DNA of 64,000 nucleotides, taken from contig NZ_JAGL01000017.1 in NCBI RefSeq assembly GCF_000526635.1, forward strand, positions 255 to 64,254. Reading direction: 5' to 3'. This document shows, in pieces, positions 38,694-49,159 of the stretch. Both the position numbers and the translations under genes were made by a program. Under the pieces are notes generated by a model that made no database searches, was not told the origin of the DNA, and saw only the letters and a list, made by a program, of their open reading frames with translations. The DNA is from Aminobacter sp. J41 (GTDB lineage: Bacteria > Pseudomonadota > Alphaproteobacteria > Rhizobiales > Rhizobiaceae). Numbering within the stretch: position 1 is the stretch's first letter; every line of letters begins with the position of its first letter.

Positions 38694-39431
38694 CTATCGC
38701 CAGTCGCCCAGCATCGCCTGCACAACCGCCATCGCCGCAACCGCTGCCGTATCGGCGCGCAGGATGCGCGGCCCGAGCGGGATCGCCGTCACGAAGGGCA
38801 GGGCGGTCAGCATCTTCCGCTCCTCCTCCGAAAATCCGCCTTCAGGGCCGACCAGCAGGCCGAGTTTCCTTTCCTCTATGGTCTGCAGAATCGGCAGCGG
38901 ATTGTCGCCCGCTGCGCTTTCGTCGCAGAAGATCAGCCGCCGGTCTTTTTCCCATTCGGCGAGCAGCCGCTCCAGCTTCACCGGCTGGCGCACTGCCGGG
39001 ACTGCCAGCACGCCGCACTGTTCGGCTGCCTCGATGACGTTGGCCTCGTATTTCTCGACCGGCACTTTCGGCGCCTGCGTGTGCTGGGTCAGCGTCGGCT
39101 GCAAAACGCCCGCGCCCATCTCAACCGCCTTCTGTACGAGATAGTCGAGGCGGCCCACCTTTAGCGGCGCGAAGGCGTAGATGAGGTCCGGCGTTTCGGG
39201 CTGCGGGCGGGTCTGCTCCTCGACGGAAAGCTGTACCGCCTTCTTGCCCACCGCCTTGACGCTAGCCTTCCACTCGCCGTCGCGGCCGTTGAATACCAAA
39301 AGCTCCGCGCCTTCGGCCATGCGAAGGACGTGAGCGAGGTAGTGGCTCTGGCTCTTGTCGGCGTCGAAGAAAACACCGGCAGCGAGGTCATGCGGCACGA
39401 ACAGCCGCTGAAGACGATAGTTTGCACGCAT
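38694..39431 (-). CDS. rsmE: 16S rRNA (uracil(1498)-N(3))-methyltransferase
   Basis: SPOUT-class methyltransferase that methylates U1498 of 16S rRNA with S-adenosylmethionine. The 245-residue protein has an N-terminal PUA-like domain ([20 protein letters not shown]) and the C-terminal knotted SAM-binding region [17 protein letters not shown] followed by [17 protein letters not shown]. Both are diagnostic. It sits between an OmpA-like gene and gshA on the minus strand. Confidence 0.95.
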   Translation of the reverse strand: MRANYRLQRLFVPHDLAAGVFFDADKSQSHYLAHVLRMAEGAELLVFNGRDGEWKASVKAVGKKAVQLSVEEQTRPQPETPDLIYAFAPLKVGRLDYLVQKAVEMGAGVLQPTLTQHTQAPKVPVEKYEANVIEAAEQCGVLAVPAVRQPVKLERLLAEWEKDRRLIFCDESAAGDNPLPILQTIEERKLGLLVGPEGGFSEEERKMLTALPFVTAIPLGPRILRADTAAVAAMAVVQAMLGDWR

Positions 39432-39487
39432 CGGCTGGTGATGCGGCGCGCGCGCGGCCGGGTCAAGTCCCGGCGCGCATGCAGCGA

Positions 39488-40582
39488 TTAGTTCGCCTTG
39501 ACGAGTACGACGCGACGGTTCTTGGCACGGCCCTCCTCGGTGTCGTTAGTGGCGACGGGCGCCATCATCCCGGCGCCTGCAGTTGCGATGCGCTTGCCAT
39601 CCGCGCCGTGCTTCGAGATAAGTGCGTTCTTCACCGCAGTGGCGCGGCGGGCGGAGAGGTCAAGGTTGTAGTCGAACTTGCCCTGGCTGTCGGTGTGGCC
39701 GACGACGAGGATGGCAAGGTTTGGATTGTTACTGAGCAGCGCGGCGATCTCCTTTAGCGTCGGATCTGACTCGGGCTTCAGGTCTGTCTTGTCGGTGTCG
39801 AAATAGATGCCATAGAGCGCGATGCTGCCGTCGAGATCGATGGCGTTCTGCATTTCCTTCGCCTCGACCAGTACCATCTTCTTGTCGCGTTCCATCGGCT
39901 CCAGCACATGGACGATCGCGACGGTGCGGTCCTTCAGCGCCGTGCAGTAGTTGCCCGGCACTACGGTGTAGGTCTGGACGGTGATCCACGCATCGCCCGC
40001 TTCCTGCGGAATTCGCGCCGAGAAGAATCGCTGGTCGGAAATCTTGGAGGTGACGGCGCAGGAGCCGGTCGAAAGTTCGGGGTCCTTGATGTCGGTGTCG
40101 TAAAAGAAGTGCTGGGTGAGGCTCATCTTGTTGCCGCCACCATAGGCTGCGCGGGTGGCGTCGCCGCCGCAGTCCTCTGCCTTGCACTCGAACTCGACCG
40201 TGCCGCCTGCCGTTTCCGCCACATCCTCATAGTTGCGCAGCACCTCGAGCGGCGAACGGCCTTCGGGCATGACGTAGACGAGGCGGGTGAGCGCGCCCTC
40301 GACGTCGACGCTGCGCTCGGGACGGAACACGGAGTTGTTCTTCTTGTCGCGCTCGTCGGGATTGTCGCTGCGCTTGAGCGGTGCCAGCGGCACGCTGAAG
40401 TCGGTGTAGGCTTGCTGCTCGTACGAGACGATGAACGAGCCCTCGTAGCGCTTGGAAAGCGGATGGTCCGCGGAGCCCGGCGTATCGTCGGTCGGGATGG
40501 TGGCGTCGGAAAAGGATGGCTGCGAAGCGGAAAGGACGATCGAACCGGCGAACAAAAGCGCGCGGAGTATGCGAATGCGCAT
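39488..40582 (-). CDS. OmpA family protein
   Basis: A 364-residue exported protein with a signal peptide ([25 protein letters not shown]). The middle domain of about 200 residues is unrecognised and cysteine-containing (ECKAEDCGG and SCAVTS). The C-terminal OmpA peptidoglycan-binding domain covers about residues 245-360 ([64 protein letters not shown]). The ATG at 40582 follows GGGGGGAGCCTG; an upstream GTG at 40600 is less likely. It probably anchors the outer envelope to peptidoglycan. Confidence 0.9.
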   Translation of the reverse strand: MRIRILRALLFAGSIVLSASQPSFSDATIPTDDTPGSADHPLSKRYEGSFIVSYEQQAYTDFSVPLAPLKRSDNPDERDKKNNSVFRPERSVDVEGALTRLVYVMPEGRSPLEVLRNYEDVAETAGGTVEFECKAEDCGGDATRAAYGGGNKMSLTQHFFYDTDIKDPELSTGSCAVTSKISDQRFFSARIPQEAGDAWITVQTYTVVPGNYCTALKDRTVAIVHVLEPMERDKKMVLVEAKEMQNAIDLDGSIALYGIYFDTDKTDLKPESDPTLKEIAALLSNNPNLAILVVGHTDSQGKFDYNLDLSARRATAVKNALISKHGADGKRIATAGAGMMAPVATNDTEEGRAKNRRVVLVKAN

Positions 40583-40648
40583 CAGGCTCCCCCCAAACAC
40601 GGAATTTGTGTGCGTCTTTTACCATTGGTTGAAAATTGCGTCGATTGG

Positions 40649-41317
40649 TCAGGGGGCTCCAGCCGCACTGGAGTGCCAATTAGGAGTGTAACCGTTCTTC
40701 AGGGCGGTGACGGTCGCCGATGGTGTGAGAAGCTGGTAGTCAGCATTCTTCGCAACAGGCATCGGGCCGCCGTACCCGCCGAAGCTCCACGGAAGCAGCT
40801 GGCCGGAGCGAACAGCAAATGCTCTTTCGCTGTCCGCAACGAATGCACCCTCCGGCAGAGCGGCGACCTCGGCGGTCGAAAGCTGCTGCGCAGTGCCGCC
40901 GCTTGCGAGTCGTTCCGCATGGAGGATGGCGTCCATTTCCGGCGCGGACGGCGAGCCGGAAAAGCACTGACGAAACTGCTTCGCCGCCTCGCGCCGGCAG
41001 TAGAAGCAAGGGCGATGCCCGGCAGCAAGGGCAGTCGGCTCGTCGAGAAAGAAAAGCTCGGTCCAGCCCGCGCCGCCGGAAGGCGAGTTCCTGCCCATCG
41101 GCTCGCGGCGGATGCCTTGCGGATGTTCGAGCGAACAGATGATCCAGGCCTTCGTCGTCCATCGCCGCCGAAGCAACGTGCGGGTTTCTGGATCGTGGAT
41201 GACGCCTCGGTTGCCGGTGAATATCCCGCGCGCGTGTGTCGCATGAATTTGTCCGTACGGATCCACCCGATTTTGCAGTGGCACAGGCCATCTCTCTTTC
41301 TGTCGCGCGAGCCTCAT
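40649..41317 (-). CDS. Conserved hypothetical protein with a CFYCRR motif
   Basis: A 222-residue soluble protein that reads as a genuine gene from the ATG at 41317, beginning MRLARQKERWPVPLQNRVDP. It contains FTGNRGVIHDPETRTLLRRR, WTTKAWIICSLEHP, AAGHRPCFYCRREAAKQF and AERLASGG. The Cys-x2-Cys with nearby His could bind a metal. I recall similar unannotated proteins in Rhizobiales but no function. It is divergent from the amidotransferase gene, with 46 bases between the start codons, suggesting shared regulation. Confidence 0.75.
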   Translation of the reverse strand: MRLARQKERWPVPLQNRVDPYGQIHATHARGIFTGNRGVIHDPETRTLLRRRWTTKAWIICSLEHPQGIRREPMGRNSPSGGAGWTELFFLDEPTALAAGHRPCFYCRREAAKQFRQCFSGSPSAPEMDAILHAERLASGGTAQQLSTAEVAALPEGAFVADSERAFAVRSGQLLPWSFGGYGGPMPVAKNADYQLLTPSATVTALKNGYTPNWHSSAAGAP

Positions 41318-41363
41318 GCTATCGCTCGCAGCGCTTTTTGCACCACATGAAGAAGAGGCTTTG

Positions 41364-42080
41364 ATGCGCGTCCTTGTCGTCCAGAATTTCCAGGGCACTG
41401 GTCTTGGTCTTCTCGGAACAGCACTGGATGAAGCCAATGCGCAAGTAGAGACGATTTTCCCGTATCTCGGCGACCCGTTGCCGAAGGATGCCTCGGCGCA
41501 TGATGCGCTGATCGTGCTCGGCGGCGGCCAGAATGCGCTTGCGGACGACACCCATCCCTACTTCCCGGACCTGCTCAAGCTTATCCGCAAGTTCACCGAC
41601 GCGGGTCGCTCGGTGCTGGGCATCTGCCTCGGCAGCCAGCTGGTCGCCCGTGCCTACAACGCCGAAAACATCATCGGCGGCGCGACCGAATTCGGCTGGC
41701 AGAACATCGAGCTGAATGACGAGGGCGAGGCCGATCCGATCTTCAGGGGCGTCGACCCGTCCTTCCCGATCTTCCAGTGGCACGATGACACCTTCATCCT
41801 GCCGCGCGGTGCGACCCGCCTTGCCGGCTCGATCAAGGTGCACAATCAGGCGTTCCGCCTTGGCCGCGCCACATATGGCATCCAGTTTCACTTCGAGGCT
41901 GACCGTAAGGTCGTCGAGCAGTGGAGCGCCGACTTCGCAGACTGGATTGCGGAGAAGCAGCCCGACTGGCCCGAGCGCCACCCGCAGGATGCCGCGCGTT
42001 TCGGCCCGGCTGCCGATGCGGTGGGCCTGAAGATCGCCCGCAACTGGGTGGCGACGATCAGGCGTTCTTCCGCCCGGTAA
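41364..42080 (+). CDS. Type 1 glutamine amidotransferase (GMP synthase-like class I domain)
   Basis: A 238-residue class I glutamine amidotransferase domain protein with nucleophile Cys88 in LGICLGSQL and the His176/Glu178 pair in YGIQFHFEAD, completing the triad. It is a stand-alone amidotransferase or amidase of the YfeJ-like type. The acceptor substrate is unknown, and its sequence differs from PuuD-type gamma-glutamyl hydrolases. The start is ATG at 41364 after AAGAAGAGGCTTTG. The groESL CIRCE element lies 60 bases downstream of its stop. Confidence 0.85.
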   Translation: MRVLVVQNFQGTGLGLLGTALDEANAQVETIFPYLGDPLPKDASAHDALIVLGGGQNALADDTHPYFPDLLKLIRKFTDAGRSVLGICLGSQLVARAYNAENIIGGATEFGWQNIELNDEGEADPIFRGVDPSFPIFQWHDDTFILPRGATRLAGSIKVHNQAFRLGRATYGIQFHFEADRKVVEQWSADFADWIAEKQPDWPERHPQDAARFGPAADAVGLKIARNWVATIRRSSAR

Positions 42081-42100
42081 CCAAAACGTTGCCCTCGATA

Positions 42101-42129
42101 TTGACTCCCCTTGGGCCCCTCACTATCTC
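42101..42129 (+). promoter_or_regulatory. Probable groESL promoter
   Basis: TTGACT (42101-42106) and TATCTC (42124-42129) are separated by 17 bases and end 11 bases before the CIRCE operator, which would place the transcription start at the operator. This fits a housekeeping-sigma promoter repressed by HrcA. Confidence 0.6.
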
Positions 42130-42139
42130 TCGCGGCATG

Positions 42140-42166
42140 TTAGCACTCTCCCTCGGTGAGTGCTAA
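42140..42166. promoter_or_regulatory. CIRCE operator (HrcA binding site)
   Basis: TTAGCACTC, nine bases, GAGTGCTAA: a perfect copy of the CIRCE inverted repeat bound by the HrcA repressor. It lies 55 bases upstream of the groES start codon. Confidence 0.97.
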
Positions 42167-42220
42167 ACGTCCGGCGCCCTGCCGGAAGAGGGAACCTTTA
42201 TCCTGTTGAGGAACCAAGAG

Positions 42221-42517
42221 ATGGCAAATACGAATTTCCGCCCGCTCCATGACCGTGTCGTTGTGCGCCGGGTTGAGTCCGAGGAGCGGACTGCTGGCGG
42301 CATCATCATTCCGGACACCGCCAAGGAAAAGCCGCAGGAAGGCGAAGTCATCGCGGTTGGCTCGGGCGCTCGCGACGAGACCGGCAAGCTGCTTCCGCTG
42401 GACGTCAAGGTTGGTGACCGCGTCCTGTTCGGCAAGTGGTCGGGCACCGAGGTCAAGCTCAATGGTCAGGACCTCCTGATCATGAAGGAATCCGACATCA
42501 TGGGCATCATCGGCTGA
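42221..42517 (+). CDS. groES: Co-chaperonin GroES
   Basis: A 98-residue lid of the GroEL chaperonin, a cytosolic heptamer. It has [18 protein letters not shown], the mobile loop region [18 protein letters not shown] and [20 protein letters not shown]. The ATG at 42221 follows GTTGAGGAACCAAGAG. It is the first gene of the heat-inducible operon, under CIRCE/HrcA control, with groEL 82 bases downstream. Confidence 0.98.
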   Translation: MANTNFRPLHDRVVVRRVESEERTAGGIIIPDTAKEKPQEGEVIAVGSGARDETGKLLPLDVKVGDRVLFGKWSGTEVKLNGQDLLIMKESDIMGIIG

Positions 42518-42584
42518 TTTCAGGCCGATCCCTCTCGAATTCTCATTTCTCATTCCGGCTGGTTCGCTTCGCGCACGGCCGTGA

Positions 42585-44240
<1,656 letters not shown>

Positions 44241-44267
44241 TAAGTCCGGCTACCAGCCAGTTATCAG

Positions 44268-44298
44268 CGGGGCGGCAGCAATGCCGCCCCGTTTTTTT
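44268..44298 (+). terminator. Rho-independent terminator of groESL
   Basis: CGGGGCGGC (44268-44276) pairs with GCCGCCCCG (44283-44291) across a six-base loop and is followed by seven T. Confidence 0.95.
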
Positions 44299-44308
44299 GT
44301 GCCCGCGC

Positions 44309-44333
44309 GCAACCAAAGCGACATGAGTCCGTT
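44309..44333 (+). promoter_or_regulatory. Candidate EcfG-type promoter for csbD
   Basis: GCAAC, 16 bases, CGTT differs at one base from the GGAAC-N16/17-CGTT consensus of the alphaproteobacterial general stress sigma factor EcfG. It ends 42 bases before the start of a CsbD gene, a common general-stress target. A single mismatch in the -35 makes this tentative. Confidence 0.4.
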
Positions 44334-44375
44334 TTCCTGCACGGCCGCGATCGGCTGTTATGAAGGATGGAAATC

Positions 44376-44555
44376 ATGCCCAATACAGATCAGGTCAAAG
44401 GTGTGGCCAAGCAGGCCAAAGGTGCGGTGAAGGAAGCAGCCGGCAAGGCGACCGGCTCCCGCAAGATGGAAGCTGAAGGCAAGGTAGATCAGGTCGCTGG
44501 CAAGGCGCAGAAGGCTTACGGCGACGTCAAGGACAAGGTTAAGAAGGCGCTCTGA
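44376..44555 (+). CDS. CsbD family stress protein
   Basis: A 59-residue, highly charged protein with the CsbD pattern: VKGVAKQAKGAVKEAAGKAT, then KVDQVAGKAQKAYGDVKDKV. CsbD-like proteins accumulate under general stress control; their biochemical role is unknown. The ATG at 44376 follows GAAGGATGGAAATC. It lies between the groEL terminator and its own terminator, so it is monocistronic, with a possible EcfG promoter upstream. Confidence 0.93.
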   Translation: MPNTDQVKGVAKQAKGAVKEAAGKATGSRKMEAEGKVDQVAGKAQKAYGDVKDKVKKAL

Positions 44556-44582
44556 GGCGTCCCACTCAGGCAACGTAAACTG

Positions 44583-44612
44583 AGGAGCGATCCTAACGGT
44601 TCGCTCCTTTTT
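44583..44612 (+). terminator. Rho-independent terminator of csbD
   Basis: AGGAGCGA (44583-44590) pairs with TCGCTCCT (44601-44608), followed by a short T-run. Confidence 0.85.
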
Positions 44613-44658
44613 ACATTTCGCGGTGGACCTGCTGCTGCCTGCCAGCTAACCACGTCCG

Positions 44659-45093
44659 GTGTTCACCGACGCTTCCCTTATTGGCCTTGCGCTTTCCGCC
44701 TTCACCTCGGCGACGATCCTGCCCGGGGCGTCGGAGGCGGTGCTGGCGGCAATGCATGCCGCCGAAGTGCGGCCTGCGGGGATGCTGCTTGCCGTAGCCA
44801 GCATCGGGAACATCACCGGCTCGTGCATTAACTGGCTCCTAGGCCGCTATCTCTCCCGTTTTTCGGACCGCCGCTGGTTCCCGGTTTCGCCCGCCCAGTT
44901 GGAACGCGCGAGTGGCTGGTACCGCCGCTACGGCTGGCCGAGCCTGTTGTTTTCCTGGCTTCCGGTCATAGGTGATCCATTGACCGTGGTTGCCGGCCTT
45001 CTGCGCACGCCGTTTCCGGTGTTTCTTTTGGTGGTGGCAATCGCCAAGACGGCGCGGTATGCAGCAGTACTGTGGCTGATCGACCAGATTTGA
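44659..45093 (+). CDS. YqaA family membrane protein (DedA-like)
   Basis: A 144-residue inner-membrane protein with three to four hydrophobic segments. The SNARE-associated/VTT-type core is visible: [51 protein letters not shown] and [17 protein letters not shown]. Members of this group are thought to affect membrane lipid handling or ion homeostasis. The start codon is GTG at 44659 and no strong ribosome binding site is visible. fumC starts 69 bases after the stop and may share the transcript. Confidence 0.85.
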   Translation: MFTDASLIGLALSAFTSATILPGASEAVLAAMHAAEVRPAGMLLAVASIGNITGSCINWLLGRYLSRFSDRRWFPVSPAQLERASGWYRRYGWPSLLFSWLPVIGDPLTVVAGLLRTPFPVFLLVVAIAKTARYAAVLWLIDQI

Positions 45094-45161
45094 CCACCCA
45101 CTGCCGGCCTCGCCAGCCAACGGACGAGCAAGCCAAGGACGGCTCTGAACTGGAGACCGAC

Positions 45162-46553
45162 ATGAGCAGTACCCGCACCGAAACAGATACCTTTGGCCCG
45201 ATTGAGGTTCCCGCCGATCGCTACTGGGGCGCGCAGGCGCAGCGTTCGCTGGGCAATTTCAAGATCGGCTGGGAAAAGCAGCCGCAGCCGGTCATCCGTG
45301 CGCTCGGCATCGTCAAGCGCGCCGCCGCCGAAGCCAACCGCGAGCTCAGCAAGCTGGACGCACAACTTGCCGACGCCATCATCGCCGCGGCGCAGGAGGT
45401 AATCGACGGCAAGCTCGACGATCATTTCCCGCTGGTCGTCTGGCAGACCGGTTCGGGCACGCAGTCGAACATGAACGCCAACGAGGTGATCTCGAACCGC
45501 GCGATCGAGATGCTTGGCGGCGAGAAGGGCTCGAAGAAGCCGGTCCATCCCAACGACCACGTCAACATGAGCCAGTCTTCGAACGACACCTATCCGACAG
45601 CGATGCATGTTGCCTGTGCTGAGGAGATCGTTCACCGCCTGCTGCCGGCGCTGAAGAAGCTGCACGCCGCGCTCGACGCCAAGGCGCAGGCCTGGAACCA
45701 CATCATCAAGATCGGCCGCACCCACACGCAGGACGCGACCCCGCTGACGCTCGGCCAGGAGTTTTCGGGCTACGCGGCGCAGGTCGCGAACGGCATCGCC
45801 CGCATCGAATCTACGCTTCCCGGCCTGATGCAGCTCGCGCAGGGCGGCACCGCTGTCGGCACCGGCCTCAACGCGCCGATCGGCTTTGCCGAGAAGGTGG
45901 CGGAACGGATCGCGTCGATCACCGGCCTGCCGTTCACCTCGGCGCCGAACAAGTTCGAGGCGCTGGCGGCACACGACGCGATGGTGTTCTCGCACGGCGC
46001 GATCAACACGGTCGCGGCCTCGCTGTTCAAGATCGCCAACGACATCCGCTTCCTCGGCTCCGGCCCGCGCGCGGGTCTCGGCGAGCTGGCGCTACCGGAA
46101 AACGAGCCGGGCTCGTCGATCATGCCGGGCAAGGTGAACCCCACCCAGTGCGAGGCGATGACGCAGGTCTGTGTGCAGATCTTCGGCAATCACGCCGCGC
46201 TCACCTTCGCCGGCAGCCAGGGCCATTTCGAGCTCAACGTCTACAACCCGGTGATGGCCTACAACTTCCTGCAGTCGGTGCGGCTGATGGCCGACGCGGC
46301 CGTCTCCTTCACCGATAATTGCGTGGTTGGCATAGAGCCGCGCGAGGACAACATCCGGGCAGGCGTCGAGCGCTCGCTGATGCTGGTCACGGCGCTGGCG
46401 CCGAAGATCGGCTACGACAATGCGGCAAAGATCGCCAAGACCGCGCACAAGAATGGCACCACGCTGCGCGAGGAAGCGCTGGCGACCGGGCTGGTGACGG
46501 CGGAAGAGTATGACGCGATCGTGCGCCCGGAGGCGATGACTCGTCCGGGCTGA
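45162..46553 (+). CDS. fumC: Fumarate hydratase class II
   Basis: Interconverts fumarate and malate in the citric acid cycle. The 463-residue iron-independent class II enzyme has [20 protein letters not shown] near the N-terminus, the [14 protein letters not shown] substrate site, [13 protein letters not shown] and the family signature [11 protein letters not shown]. The ATG at 45162 follows GAGACCGAC. The longer in-frame extension to 45072 overlaps the end of the YqaA-like gene and has no family resemblance. The tetrameric enzyme acts in the cytosol. Confidence 0.97.
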   Translation: MSSTRTETDTFGPIEVPADRYWGAQAQRSLGNFKIGWEKQPQPVIRALGIVKRAAAEANRELSKLDAQLADAIIAAAQEVIDGKLDDHFPLVVWQTGSGTQSNMNANEVISNRAIEMLGGEKGSKKPVHPNDHVNMSQSSNDTYPTAMHVACAEEIVHRLLPALKKLHAALDAKAQAWNHIIKIGRTHTQDATPLTLGQEFSGYAAQVANGIARIESTLPGLMQLAQGGTAVGTGLNAPIGFAEKVAERIASITGLPFTSAPNKFEALAAHDAMVFSHGAINTVAASLFKIANDIRFLGSGPRAGLGELALPENEPGSSIMPGKVNPTQCEAMTQVCVQIFGNHAALTFAGSQGHFELNVYNPVMAYNFLQSVRLMADAAVSFTDNCVVGIEPREDNIRAGVERSLMLVTALAPKIGYDNAAKIAKTAHKNGTTLREEALATGLVTAEEYDAIVRPEAMTRPG

Positions 46554-46683
46554 GCAACACAAAAATCTGTGAACGACCGTTTACCTGCCGTTCTCTTTTT
46601 GTGAACGATGAGTTCGGCATTAGCTGGCTTGTTGTTGCGTCGGAAAGCTTTATTTCCGGCGGGACCAAACGGAGAGCCTTTGC

Positions 46684-47055
46684 ATGTCCAACGCCAACGA
46701 TATTCTTCTTCTTGCTGCCCGCATTCTGCTGGCGCTGATGTTCCTCGTCTCGGGCTTCCCGATGATCTTCGGTGCGGCTGGATTTGCCGGCTACCTCGGC
46801 AGCCTCGGCATGCCGATGCCGCTGGTCGTGACCTGGCTGGTCATCGCCCTCAAGGTCCTCGGCGGCATTGCCCTCGTCATCGGCTTCCAGACGCGCCTCG
46901 TCTCGTGGGCGTTCATCGCCTTCTGTGTCGCCACCGCCTTCATCGGCCACTTCCCGGCGGAAATGACGGTGTTCTGGAAGAACATTGCCGTTGCCGGCGG
47001 CTTCCTCGCCCTTATCGCCGCAGGCCCCGGCGCGCTGTCGGTCGACAAGCGCTAG
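46684..47055 (+). CDS. DoxX family membrane protein
   Basis: A 123-residue inner-membrane protein with four hydrophobic helices and the DoxX pattern (AARILLALMFLVSGFPMIFG, VTWLVIALKVLGGIALVIGF, FIAFCVATAFIGHFP). Family members accompany oxidoreductases in thiosulfate oxidation or detoxification; this copy stands alone. The 130-base upstream region carries two TGTGAACGA direct repeats and a CGGAAA/TTTCCG palindrome (46641-46658). A terminator follows. Confidence 0.9.
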   Translation: MSNANDILLLAARILLALMFLVSGFPMIFGAAGFAGYLGSLGMPMPLVVTWLVIALKVLGGIALVIGFQTRLVSWAFIAFCVATAFIGHFPAEMTVFWKNIAVAGGFLALIAAGPGALSVDKR

Positions 47056-47078
47056 GCGGCTGCAGCACTGAACACGAA

Positions 47079-47105
47079 AGGCCCGGAGCGATCCGGGCCT
47101 TTTTT
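47079..47105 (+). terminator. Rho-independent terminator of doxX
   Basis: AGGCCCGGA (47079-47087) pairs with TCCGGGCCT (47092-47100) around a GCGA tetraloop and continues into six T. Confidence 0.93.
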
Positions 47106-47171
47106 GTCTGTGGGCGCGGGTCTGATTTGCGCCTGGCTTCGGACGCGTTGCGAGTGGAGAGGTTCAGGCCT

Positions 47172-47203
47172 GGATGCCCCGGTCGAGCCGGGGCATGACG
47201 AAG
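47172..47203 (+). repeat. Palindromic intergenic repeat
   Basis: ATGCCCCGG and CCGGGGCAT (47174-47196) are exact arms around TCGAG, followed by GACGAAG. This is the same family as the elements at 47281, 58867 and 58986: a conserved frame with variable palindromic arms. Confidence 0.65.
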
Positions 47204-47280
47204 AAGGAGAGGCAGGCGTGAAGGTCGGTAGTGGAGAGGGGTGCGCTCATCTCACGGCTTTTGCGCGCCAGATCTCAGCC

Positions 47281-47318
47281 TTCGTCATCCTCGGCCTTGA
47301 GCCGAGGATCCATGCCGG
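47281..47318 (-). repeat. Palindromic intergenic repeat, inverted orientation
   Basis: TTCGTCATCCTCGGCCTTGA with its paired GCCGAGGATCCATGCCGG forms a 9-bp palindrome flanked by the conserved TTCGTC and CCATGCCGG ends. It lies between doxX and hisG. Confidence 0.65.
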
Positions 47319-47348
47319 AACGTTTGCCGTAGAACGAAGCGGTGGAGA

Positions 47349-48044
47349 CTACCTGCCGTTCAGCGCCGCGAAGACCGAGGTGATCGTTGCCTCGTCCTCG
47401 GCGTTGCGCGGCTTGAGCGACTGCACCAGGCAGGCTTCCGAGCGCAGAATGACGCCATCCTCGAGAATCTTCAGCTTGTTCGCGCGCAGCGTCGAGCCGG
47501 TCGAGGTGATGTCGACGATGACGTCTGCCGAGCCTGCCGCCGGGGCGCCCTCGGTCGCGCCGAGGCTTTCGACGATGCGATAGACCTGGATTCCGTGCTG
47601 GCTGGAGAAAAACCTTTGCGTCAGCCGCCAGTACTTCGTCGCAATCCGCAGCCGGCGGCCATGCCGCTGGCGGAATTCTGCTGCCACGTCATCGAGGTCG
47701 GCCATTGTGTCGACGTCGAGCCAGGCTTCCGGCACCGCAACGATGACGTCGGCACGGCCAAAACCGAGCCGTGCGCCGATGGCGACGCGGTTCTCCCAGT
47801 CGGCGATGGTTTCCTGCACCAGGTCCTCGCCGGTAACGCCGAGGTCGATCGTGCCGGCGCCAAGCTCGCGCGCGATCTCCGAGGCCGACATGAAGGCGAT
47901 CTCAACGTCGCTGCGGCCCTCGACCGTGGCGCGGTAGCTGCGTGCATCGGTCGGCGCGTTGACCTTCAGCCCCGCACGTTCGAGCGAGGCGATCGACTCG
48001 TCCTTGAGGCGGCCCTTGGAGGGGAGGGCGATCGTGATCGTCAT
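47349..48044 (-). CDS. hisG: ATP phosphoribosyltransferase catalytic subunit (short form)
   Basis: Condenses ATP and PRPP in the first step of histidine synthesis. At 231 residues it is the short form, which lacks the C-terminal regulatory domain and needs HisZ. The N-terminus [17 protein letters not shown] and the PRPP-binding [15 protein letters not shown] are intact. Its ATG overlaps the hisZ stop (ATGA), so the two subunits are translationally coupled. It is last in the minus-strand operon hisS-hisZ-hisG. Confidence 0.97.
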   Translation of the reverse strand: MTITIALPSKGRLKDESIASLERAGLKVNAPTDARSYRATVEGRSDVEIAFMSASEIARELGAGTIDLGVTGEDLVQETIADWENRVAIGARLGFGRADVIVAVPEAWLDVDTMADLDDVAAEFRQRHGRRLRIATKYWRLTQRFFSSQHGIQVYRIVESLGATEGAPAAGSADVIVDITSTGSTLRANKLKILEDGVILRSEACLVQSLKPRNAEDEATITSVFAALNGR

Positions 48045-49159
48045 GCCGCGTCTCCCCTGAGGTTGGCGATGCGGTCGAGCCACACCGAGAAGCCGACGCC
48101 GGGGATCGGCTCCTTCGCGCCCAGCATGGTGAGCAGGCGGTCGTAGCGGCCGCCGCCGATCAGCGGGCGTCCGTCGCCCGAGGTGATCTCGAAGACGAGG
48201 CCGGTGTAGTAGTCGAGCGGGCGGCCGAAGGCGGCGTCGTAGACGACCAGCCCTTGCGGCAACTCATGCGCGGCGATCGCCGCCGCGCGGGCGCAGAACA
48301 GCTCCATCGCCGAGCCCAGCGACACGCCGGTGTCCTTCGCGAAGGCTTCGAGCGCGTCGGTCGCCTGCTCCAGCGGCGCGCGGATGGCGAGGAAGGTCTT
48401 CAGCGCGTCGAGCGCTTCCTTCGACAGGCGCACGCTGCGCAGCTGCTGCTTTTCGGTGAGGCGCTGGGCGATTTCCTGCGGCGTGCGGCCGGCGGAGGCG
48501 GAAAGCCCTGCTTCCTCCATTCGCTCGGTCACATAGCGCACCAGCCCGTCGTGGTCGCCCATGGCGATCAGTTCCGCCGCCTTCTGGTCGGTGGTCGCCG
48601 AGTGCGACGGGTTCGCAAGGTCTTCGAGCGCGCTGGCAAGCTGCGGTGCCGAACCGAAGGCGCGCGCAAGGCGCTTCTGCCAGCCGCGCGGCAGCCCAAG
48701 AGCAGCAAGCACCGCTTCGAACACGCGCTGGTCGCCAAGCGTGATCTTCAGCGGCACGCCGGGAAGCGTGCGCGAGATCAGCGCGTGCGCGTCGGCAACG
48801 GAACGGGCGTCTGCTTTGGCAATGTCCGTCTCGCCGAGATCCTCGATCCCGGCCTGCAGGAATTCCGCCTCGCCGTCGCGGCGCTGGCGGAACACGTTGC
48901 CGAGATAGGCATAACGGCGCGGGGTGCCGGCCTGCGAGGCAATGTGGTCGAGGCAGACCGGAATGGTGAATTCCGGACGCAGGCAGAGCGTCTGCCCGGT
49001 CTCGCTTTCGGTCAGGAAGATGCGGCGGCGCAGGTCCTCGCCCGCCATGTCGAGAAAGGGGTCTGCCGGCTGCAGCACGGCGACCTCGGTGCGGGTCGCG
49101 CCGCGTTCATCGAACAGAGCGAGGATGTCGGCGGCAAAGGGTGGCAGGCGCTGGATCAT
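48041..49159 (-). CDS. hisZ: ATP phosphoribosyltransferase regulatory subunit
   Basis: A HisRS paralogue of 372 residues that assembles with short-form HisG and confers histidine feedback. It keeps the class II synthetase core ([55 protein letters not shown]) but lacks the C-terminal anticodon-binding domain. The start at 49159 overlaps the hisS stop as ATGA; the longer frame runs within hisS. It connects hisS and hisG in one operon. Confidence 0.95.
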   Translation of the reverse strand: MIQRLPPFAADILALFDERGATRTEVAVLQPADPFLDMAGEDLRRRIFLTESETGQTLCLRPEFTIPVCLDHIASQAGTPRRYAYLGNVFRQRRDGEAEFLQAGIEDLGETDIAKADARSVADAHALISRTLPGVPLKITLGDQRVFEAVLAALGLPRGWQKRLARAFGSAPQLASALEDLANPSHSATTDQKAAELIAMGDHDGLVRYVTERMEEAGLSASAGRTPQEIAQRLTEKQQLRSVRLSKEALDALKTFLAIRAPLEQATDALEAFAKDTGVSLGSAMELFCARAAAIAAHELPQGLVVYDAAFGRPLDYYTGLVFEITSGDGRPLIGGGRYDRLLTMLGAKEPIPGVGFSVWLDRIANLRGDAA

